Below are positions 56,747 through 64,000 of a DNA stretch of 64,000 nucleotides, in pieces. A model generated the notes under the pieces. That model had not been told where the DNA came from. It did no database searches and saw only the letters and a list, made by a program, of their open reading frames with translations. Source of the stretch: Symsagittifera roscoffensis (taxonomy: Eukaryota > Xenacoelomorpha > Acoela > Convolutidae). How positions within the stretch are numbered: position 1 is the stretch's first letter; each line of letters starts with the position of its first letter. A program made the translations under genes and the position numbers. The stretch is from assembly GCF_963678635.1 (NCBI RefSeq), contig NC_087065.1, positions 39,555,430-39,619,429 of the forward strand, written 5' to 3'.

Positions 56747-57102
56747 ATGGATCCCACTTGCAATGTTTCGAATGCGGCGTACAATCTAAACAAGCGTGAA
56801 AACCTCGTTCCACTCTCCGCAACATTTGACGTCGCGTGCTGTTCAACTATCCGACCGTCACAGACGGGCGATAACAGTTGCAGTAGCTCGACTTCTTCTA
56901 GTGACGTCGCGTCGAGCAGTCCGAGTTGTGGTGGGAGTAGTTGCGTGAAGCGCTTCTCGGCTCCTGCGATGCCTCTATCTCCGTCAACTCTGGCGCCGCT
57001 GGTTTTGATTCAGGACTCCCAACAACCTCTGCCGCTAATGCTGCTGGACATTTCAAGGCAGATGGCGGCTTCCTGCTCAGCTTATCAACAACATCCTTGG
57101 AG
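56747..57102 (+). CDS. Probable first coding exon of an unknown gene
   Basis: The ATG at 56747 (context TTGTCCATGG) opens 118 codons and a fraction, up to AG|GTAGGA at 57103, a good donor; without splicing the frame would stop there at TAG. GC content and codon mixture stand out sharply from the AT-rich surroundings. The product starts MDPTCNVSNAAYNLNKR. It has a Ser-rich centre (TGDNSCSSSTSSSD, SCGGSSC), then a Pro/Leu-rich part (SAPAMPLSPSTLAPLVLIQD) and LLDISRQMAASCSAYQQ. No domain recognised and probably disordered. The rest of the gene would lie to the right, beyond this window. Confidence 0.6.
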
Positions 57103-58009
57103 GTAGGAACTTAAGTAGGAAATTTAATGTCATTAAAAAAAAAAGACTTTTTGATCGAATTAAAATTTTTCGAACTAATCGAGCTGGAAAAAAAACGGGA
57201 CGCTATGCTTTTAGATTCTTGGGGGATCTAAAAATCACTTTTTGACGGCTGGACGGATTTTCGAACCTTGATTTTTGAATCATATAATAGCTCCACACAA
57301 ATGTGCAGAGAAGAAAACAAGATTGCATGTATCAGGGCAAAGCTCTGATGCTCCGATTGTACTTTTGACACTTTAATTTTAAAAAACGACAAAAAAAAAC
57401 TTTTTAAAGCCTTCTCCTACACCAATATAAACAGCAACGTGATTTAATTTACATCGCATTAATTGAATGAAATAGCATGCCTCAATTAGATTTCTCAAAA
57501 CAATCTGAGCCGGATTATTTCACTGCATTTATTCTGCGTTAAAAAAAAACAGGAATATCAAAACTTCCAAAAAACAATAACAAGTAAAATATCTTCTTCA
57601 ATTCGAGCAAAAGGTTTGAATGTCTTTTAATGGCATGAAAAATGTTAGCAAACAGATGAATTAAAAATAAGAAATTTTTATGATTAAAAAAGAGCCAAAG
57701 CATAAACAGTCTGACCCATTTTTTGCATGACGCAACAAAAAATGCAATTTATCGAAAGTTTCACACATATTAAAACAATGAATGACTGCTCGAAAGTTTC
57801 TAGTGCCCTTTAACTGGTCTCGAACAGTTTTTGATAGAAACAATCTTGATGAATCGCAAGTTTGAAAAGTTTCTTTTTGTGCCCTTAAAGTATAATTAAA
57901 AGTCAATTGATCGTTTAAGTTTCAGACGCTTAGCCAATTGTTTTTAAATAACGCAGGTTGACCATGTCGCAACTAGATTTTCAAGCAATCTTTTAGATTT
58001 TCCAGTTTA
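57103..58009. other. Non-coding, possibly intronic
   Basis: It holds a REP-A 3' fragment at 57318-57360 (minus). Nothing else recognised. It may be the first intron of the 56747 gene. Confidence 0.4.
57318..57360 (-). repeat. REP-A 3'-end fragment
   Basis: On the minus strand it reads CGGAGCATCAGAGC, TTTGCCCTGATAC: a decayed form of the terminal hairpin. Confidence 0.6.
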
Positions 58010-59330
58010 AATTCAAAATTTGTTTTACCGAGTTTACAATAAGCAACCCAATTTACCCAGTGGTTGAAAATTTGGCCACTAATTATAAAGGCCCAAATCT
58101 TTTTAGATTACGAGATACAACGGTTTTGTGGTTTTTTAAAAAACATTTAGAAAACGTTTACAAAATAATTCACAAAAATTAAAATTCCTAACCCTGTCAT
58201 TGGCACTGAAAGAGCATTCTCAAGGATTGCCATTTTTGTCTCCAAATGTGACTGCTCTGATGATTTATGATTTTTTCAACACATGTTTTATGATTTCTTT
58301 TTAATTTTTCCGAAACCTTAGATTTTAAAAAACTCTAAAGATTTGAAATTCTCAGCCTTGAAGTTGGTTACTGTCAGGGCACTTTCAAGAATTCCATGTT
58401 GCAAAATTTGCATCCAAATGCGACGATTCAAATGCTTTTAGTTTCCGAGATGTTAAGTTTGTTTTGCATTACTATTATATAAACGTTCAAAAAACTTAGA
58501 TATAAAAAATTTCTAATAATTTTAAACTCCCATCTCTATAATGAGGGTTTGTCGGGCACTCCTGGGGGTTGCGAGTTTTCCCTCAAACATGACTGTCTAA
58601 ATACTCCTTGTTTTCGAGAAAAGACGTAGTTCTCGAGTTTTCAATTCGTTTGTGTAGTTTTCGAGTTTTTCTTTGTTCTTTTTTTCAAAATTTTTTTTAG
58701 AAAAAACAAAATTTTTATTCAAACTATTGACTTTCTAACTCTGCAGTTGGCAGCTGTCAGAGTACTCAAAAAGGGTTCAAGCCTTGCTTTCAAATATGAA
58801 TGCTCAAATCTTTGTACTTTTCTATATATGACGTTTTTTGTGATTTTTCAAAAAAAAGTTCAGAAAACTTAAATTTGAATGCGCTTTCAAAATTTGAAAT
58901 TCTTGATCCTGAAGTTGAGTTTTGTCAAAATACTCTCAGAGGTTGTGATTTTTTACCTCCTATATAAGTCCTCAAAATGTTGTTCTTTTGTGATTTAACA
59001 TTTTTTTTTGATTTTTTGCAAAAATCATTTCAGAAAAAATTAACTTAATTTTTTTTTAATTTGAAATTCCTAATCCTAAAATTGGGAGCAGAGTCCCACA
59101 ATTTTTATAGTGTTTGAGATATGGAACTTTTCGTGGTTTTTCAAAAAAAAGTTTAGAAAATTTCAGTTTGAAGTTTTTCGACATTTGAAGTTCCCAATCC
59201 TGTAGTCGGATACTGGGTTTTCTCACAAATTGCAATTTTTGCGTCCGAATGCGACTGCTCACTTCCATTTATTTTCCAAGATATGACGTTTTTCTGTCAT
59301 TTTCAAAAAACTTAGATAATGAAAAATCAC
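58010..59330 (+). repeat. Degenerate tandem array, ~150-180 bp unit
   Basis: About seven units share, in order: GAAATTCCTAATCCTGAAGTTG, then GTCA.GGCACT, TTGC..TTTTTGC, CTCCAAATGYGACTGCTCAAAT, and a GAGATATGACGTTTTT end followed by TTTTTCAAAAAA. Units start near 58180, 58340, 58520, 58728, 58898, 59062 and 59187. No coding capacity. Confidence 0.75.
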
Positions 59331-59439
59331 AAAATTGTATGGGTTTTCAAAATTTGAATTTAAAAAAACTTTCACGAACCGAATCACAAACCGAATCAGT
59401 CTACGAAAAACATTTGATAATTTTTCAAAGTTTCGTTGC

Positions 59440-61170
59440 CTAAATAGCTTGCTTAGAAAAACTCATTTTTCGCAAAAAAAGTCATTCTACGAAAAATCTT
59501 TGACATATTTCTGAGATATAAGGCTGAAATAGCTTGCTTAGAGATTTTTTAAAAAAATTTTGGGGGCTGATTTGTCTGAGACAACTAGAACTACTTTATA
59601 AATTCATAGCTGGAATAGCTTGCGTATATTTTTTGCGAACCGATTCAGTGTATGAAATAATCCTCAATATTTCGAAGTCCCGTAGCTTCAATAGTTTGCT
59701 AGGAAAAACTTGAATTATTCACGATCCGATTCGGTATACGCAATTTCTTGAAATGTTTCATAAGCTCAATAGGTTCAACTTTTCTTAAACCAATTCCCTT
59801 TTAAATATTTCAAAATTTTTTAGCTTGGATAGCTTGCTTAAGGAAATTTCTTCGCAAACTGAAATTTTTCATTGTGAGCATAGCTTGAATAGTCTGCTGA
59901 TTGAAAACTTGAATTTTCTGCAACCGAAATAATTTGAAGTATTTCATAGCTTTTATATCTTGCTTTTGTAAGATGATTACCTTCATATAACAACTTGAAT
60001 TATTTCAAAGTTTTGAAGCTTGAATTGCTTGCTTATGAAAATCTTTTCCAGGACCAATTCGATTCTCAAAGTACTCAGTTTCATGGCGGACTTGTTTTTC
60101 TAGAAACCTTCCATTTTTTCGACTAAGCAATTGGTTACAATAGGTTTAGGTCTAAACAACTATTTGAAATAATTCAAGTTTCCATAGCTTCAATAACTTG
60201 CTTAAGTGAAACTCGACTTTTTCGCGAACTGATTCCCTCTAAGAAAAAATAGTTTCAAATGTTTCTATGAAATGTTTCAAATTTGCATGTGAATGGCTCC
60301 TATAAAAAATTTTTAGGTTTTTCGCTATCCGATTCGCTACGTTTCAAAATTTGATAGTTTGAACAACTTCCTCAGAACAATTTTAGTTTTAGTGAACCAA
60401 TTTAGTTTGAAAACACTAAATACTTCAAAAATTTTGTAGCTTGAATATTTTGCTCAGAAAAAATTTAATTTTTGAACACTGATTTGGTCGATGAAATGAC
60501 TTGAATATGTGAAAGTTTCATAATTTAAATAAATTACTGAGAAACTTTTAATTTGTCTCCAAAAGATTTGCTCTAAGAAACAACTACAAGCTTTCAAAGT
60601 TTATTTGTTTGGATAGCTTGCTTAAGATATACTGAGTTTGCGCGGACTGATTCGCTCTAAGAATTAAATTGAAATTTTTCAAAAGTTTTGCTAAATAGCT
60701 GGCAACAAGTTCGACCCGATCTCAAAGGTTTATAGCTTGAATAACTTGCTTATAAAAACTTGAAGTTTTGTCTTCTGATTCGGTCTAATAATCAATTTTA
60801 TAGTTTCAGTGACTTTTTTCAATAGAAAAATTTGAAAATATCGCCATTCGATTTGCTTAATGAAATAACTTGAAATATTTAAAGCTTTGATAGCTTCAAT
60901 AGCTTGCTTAGAGAAACTCAATTTTTTCGCAAAATGATTTGCTCGGGAGGAAAAATTACCAATTTTCATAGCTTGAATAGATGTCTCAAGAAATGATTTT
61001 TCGCAGATCGATTTGCTCTTACAATTAACTCAATTAGCTCAATCAAATTTTTCAAAGAGTTTTGCTTGAATGGTTTCAACAGAAAAACTTATAGTTTTTG
61101 GCATCCGAATCGCTTCATGAGTTAACGTGAAAGATTTCAGTTTTTTTAGCCTAAACATCTCGCTTATGAT
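59440..61170 (+). repeat. Degenerate tandem array, ~80 bp unit
   Basis: The unit has CATAGCTTGAATAGCTTGCT, then TAAGAAAAACTTGAATTTTT, CGC.AACCGATTCGCTCTA and AAATATTTCAAAG. About twenty units can be traced, e.g. near 59452, 59530, 59612, 59822, 60028, 60185, 60430, 60610, 60732, 60890, 60970. It directly follows the 58010-59330 array and shares its AT-rich style but not its unit. Confidence 0.8.
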
Positions 61171-61721
61171 TTACTTTCAATAGCTTGATCAGATTTTTTT
61201 GCTAGCCGTTTGATTATTGGAGATGGGCTTGCTAGTTCTTTTCATTTAGGAAGTGCAAATTTTTTGGCGTTTTTTTCTCAAATTCTGCATAGTAAAAGTA
61301 CAGAAACAATTAGCTGTTTTTTTTTCTTTGAAAGTTGATGAAAAAAATAGGCTGATAAAAGGAAGGGTCAACTTCAAGCTTGCTTGACTTGCCATTTTTT
61401 GTTTTTGTTGAGACCAAGAAAATGCTTGCAAAATCAGCTGAACAAACCACAGCCGGAATGAAATGATCAACATTACCCATATGTTTTACGACTATATTAT
61501 ATGATTTAGAACGAAGTTAAATATAACGCCTTTTCCCCATACAATCTTTATCAATTCATTTGATTAATTGTTCACTGTATTACTGAATTGTCATTAATTT
61601 GAATTTTCATAAACTTAACAATTGAAAACGTCTAGTAGGATTTTTGTAAAAAAAAAACAAGTTTTTTGCTGCAACATTCTGAATTTTTTTCTGTGCAATT
61701 ACTTCAAAAAGGTAATTTCTC
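61171..61721. other. Non-coding, nothing recognised
   Basis: No gene or repeat family recognised. Confidence 0.4.
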
Positions 61722-62156
61722 AAATTTCGACTTTTTATGGGAATTTATTTATATCATACCAAAAGTATTGTTGTTCTGAGCTTAAACATGAAACAATATT
61801 TCACCAGTAAACTTTTTTTGTAAAGTTATGGGGGTTTGAATATTACCATTTTGGCCAATTTGGGACAAATAACGCGCGATATATTTCGCGCTATTAACGC
61901 ATAAGCGGAGATTAAATCCGTCTAAGAAATCGTTCCAAATTGGTTGAAAGAAGATTATTTGCCATAATTAATTTGTTACAAGGAGCGAAATCTATTTTTT
62001 TGTACTTTATATGGCCTGAGGGAAAATGATATTCTAAGAAAATGTCAATTTTTAGAAGAAAAAAAATTTTTCATTTCATTTTATTACATTTAATTTTTTT
62101 TCTTTATTACTGCTCCATAAACTTTAAAAGGCAGTCGGAACAGAGCAGTCTTGTTT
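61722..62156 (+). repeat. REP-A copy lacking the terminal hairpin
   Basis: The core GCGCGATATATTTCGCGC is intact. The end reads CAGTCGGAACAGAGCAGTCT: about 20 bp holding the hairpin are missing exactly between GGAAC and GAGCAGTC. The 5' palindrome is also absent. Confidence 0.8.
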
Positions 62157-62430
62157 AAGTTTAAGAAAACAACGGAATAAATGCTTGTAAAATTTTTATT
62201 CATACCAATTTCAGTGACCGAATTGAAACTTTTGAATATTAATCTTCTTCATATTCAAATAAAGATACCGACTTTTGAGCTCAATTATGAAAAAATTTGC
62301 TGCCTGCAATCAATTTTCTTAGAATTTTAAGGGTACGAAAGTTACCAATTTTGTTGTTTTGTATACTAATTATGTGCAATATAAAATTGTTATTTGTAAT
62401 GCTGAACCTGTAACGAGACTGATTTATGTT

Positions 62431-62780
62431 GGCAATTTATCCGACATGGAAAACTGCTCCAAATTTGATAGAGGCAAGTTAGTCTGGGATACCAGAGCTG
62501 AAGTCAACTGTAGATCAGCTCGAACTGCAAAAATAGGGACACTTCAAGCTGAGAAACAAAAATTTTATTCATAAAAAATGTAAGAACTTGGTCTCAAATT
62601 ATTTTGGCAATTTATCCGACATGGAAAACTGCTCCAAATTTGATAGAGGCAAGTTAGTCTGGGATACCAGAGCTGAAGTCAACTGTAGATCAGCCCGAAC
62701 TGCAAAATAGGGACACTTCAAGCTGAGAAACAAAAAGTTTGTTCATAAAAAATGTAAGAACGTGGGCTCAAATTATTATG
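62431..62780 (+). repeat. 175-bp tandem duplication, two units
   Basis: Units 62431-62605 and 62606-62780 differ by only a few bases (e.g. GAACTTGGTCTC / GAACGTGGGCTC), so the event is recent. The open frame 62359-62574 runs through the first unit, but a one-base change (AAAAATAGGG to AAAATAGGG) breaks the same frame in the second. Confidence 0.93.
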
Positions 62781-62811
62781 GTTGATATACATATTTCATG
62801 CTTTTATTACC

Positions 62812-63216
62812 GTTTCGACTTTTTCAAGGAATTATTTTCAAAAAATTTTCTTAAGGTTGGAAATCAAACATCGGATCTTGTTAGCTATTTCATGGCCAGT
62901 TTGGGACAATTAACGCGCATTATACTTCGCGCTATTAACTCGTAAGCGGAGATTTGATCCGTCTTAGAAATATTTAATCCGTTTTAGAAATCGTTCCAAA
63001 TTGGTTGAAAGAAACTTATTTGCCATAATTGATCTGTTACAAGCAAAATTTCTTTTTTACTTTATATGGCGTGTGAGGAGATGGTTTTCGTAGAAAAAAA
63101 ATTCATTTTATTTTATTACATTGAATATATTAATGATATTTATGGTATTACTGCTCTATAAACCTTAAAAGGCAGTCGGAACATGCAGGGCTTCGCCCTG
63201 ATACAAGCAGTCTTGT
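62812..63216 (+). repeat. REP-A copy, 5'-truncated and rearranged
   Basis: The core GGGACAATTAACGCGC is kept. The words ATCCGT.TTAGAAAT occur twice in a row (62955-62993), a small internal duplication. The end has the perfect CAGGGCttcGCCCTG hairpin. Confidence 0.85.
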
Positions 63217-63397
63217 TATATTTCAAAAACAGATTCAATTAACGAACTGAAAAACCCCAGTCGATGCTCCAAGTTTCTGTAAGTGTCTGAAAAACAAATG
63301 TAGTCTTATTGTTTACAATTTCATTGAATTGAATAGTTAGCATAACAAGTTTTGTAAAAAAAATTCCCTGCAAAAAGAAATACTTAATGATAAACAA

Positions 63398-63928
63398 AAC
63401 AAGACTGCCCGTATCAGGGCGAAACCCTGAATGTTCCGACTGCCTTTTAAGGTTTATTGCGGGTCATAACATTAAAAAATTAAAGGTAAAGAAAATAAAA
63501 TGAAAACTTTTTTTTCTGACATTTGAAAATTTTTATGAAAATCATCCCCCCACAGGCCATATAAAGTACAAAAGGATAGATTTTGCTCCTTGTAACAAAT
63601 TAACTATGACAAATAAACTTCTTTCAACCAATTTGGAACGATTTCTAAGACGGATTAAATCTCCGCTTTCGCATTATTAGCGCAAAATATAGCGCGCATT
63701 AATTGGCCAAACTGGGCCAAAATAGCGATCTTTAAACCCCCGAAACTTTACAAAAACCATCACAGGTATGATATCTTTTTCAAATTTAAGCTGAGGGAAA
63801 CAATACCTTTTGAATGATATTAATCAATTTCGTCAAAAATGGCTAGTTAAAAAGTCGAAATTTGTCTGAAGAAAAAAAAACCCACCCGAGCACAAATATT
63901 CCGTTACTTTCTTATCAAAAATCGGAAC
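63398..63928 (-). repeat. REP-A copy, near full length
   Basis: On the minus strand it runs from CCGAT...AAAGTAACGGAATATTTGTG to the terminal hairpin CAGGGTttcGCCCTG and ATACGGGCAGTC. It lies about 180 bp from the preceding copy in opposite orientation. Confidence 0.88.
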
Positions 63929-64000
63929 AATTTTATATACAGCGTTTTTTACTTGAACTTTATACACATTGCAAAAAAACTGGGAGTTATCGGATCTTGT
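63929..64000. other. Window end, nothing recognised
   Basis: Short AT-rich end of the window. Confidence 0.4.

Overview
This is a eukaryotic, metazoan window: AT-rich, gene-poor, with GT-AG introns, one recognisable host gene, and otherwise transposons, their relics and degenerate tandem arrays. The host gene is the 3' end of a non-NMDA (AMPA/kainate-class) ionotropic glutamate receptor, which points to an animal. An invertebrate is likely given the Maverick/Polinton and Ty3/gypsy content; I cannot name the lineage. The sequence has one 200-bp gap of Ns (36220-36419).

Layout. 1-7.4 kb (+): last three coding exons of the glutamate receptor (2323-2506, 4425-4669, 6869-7356). They join in compatible phases (2, then 1) and encode the final membrane helix M4 plus a very long cytoplasmic tail with a 40-residue polyglutamine tract. 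The introns are full of repeats: a ~530-bp family called REP-A here, three of them head to tail; two MITE-like elements; and a 290-bp solo LTR. 7.4-18.3 kb: no recognisable gene, but a 1.56-kb tandem segmental duplication, a cluster of palindromes and a 26-bp minisatellite. 18.3-24.1 kb (+): an old, stop-riddled Ty3/gypsy element with recognisable LTRs, PBS, RT, RNase H and integrase. 24.1-31 kb: foldback element, gag relics on the minus strand, an RT/RNase H fragment and a 159-bp MITE inserted at its end.

31.1-36.2 kb: part of a Maverick/Polinton-type DNA transposon. One gene on the minus strand ends in a hairpin carrying AATAAA. A densely packed plus-strand cluster holds a DEDD-exonuclease-like protein, small proteins, a membrane protein, an FtsK/HerA-like packaging ATPase, a conserved acidic protein and a retrovirus-type integrase that runs into the gap. 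At least three lesions (two in homopolymers, one stop pair) break its frames.

36.8-46.6 kb (-): a young LTR retrotransposon (1155-bp LTRs with about 5 differences, 4-bp target duplication, PBS and PPT) that encodes only Gag and protease. Gag and protease are joined by what looks like a textbook -1 frameshift signal. Its 3.2-kb leader carries two homologous small coding segments. The gag-pro design, the duplicated leader segments and the palindromic LTR ends make this the most interesting object in the window.

46.6-64 kb: mostly non-coding; one probable first coding exon (56747-57102), two adjacent degenerate tandem arrays (58.0-61.2 kb), a 175-bp tandem duplication and four more sizeable REP-A copies.
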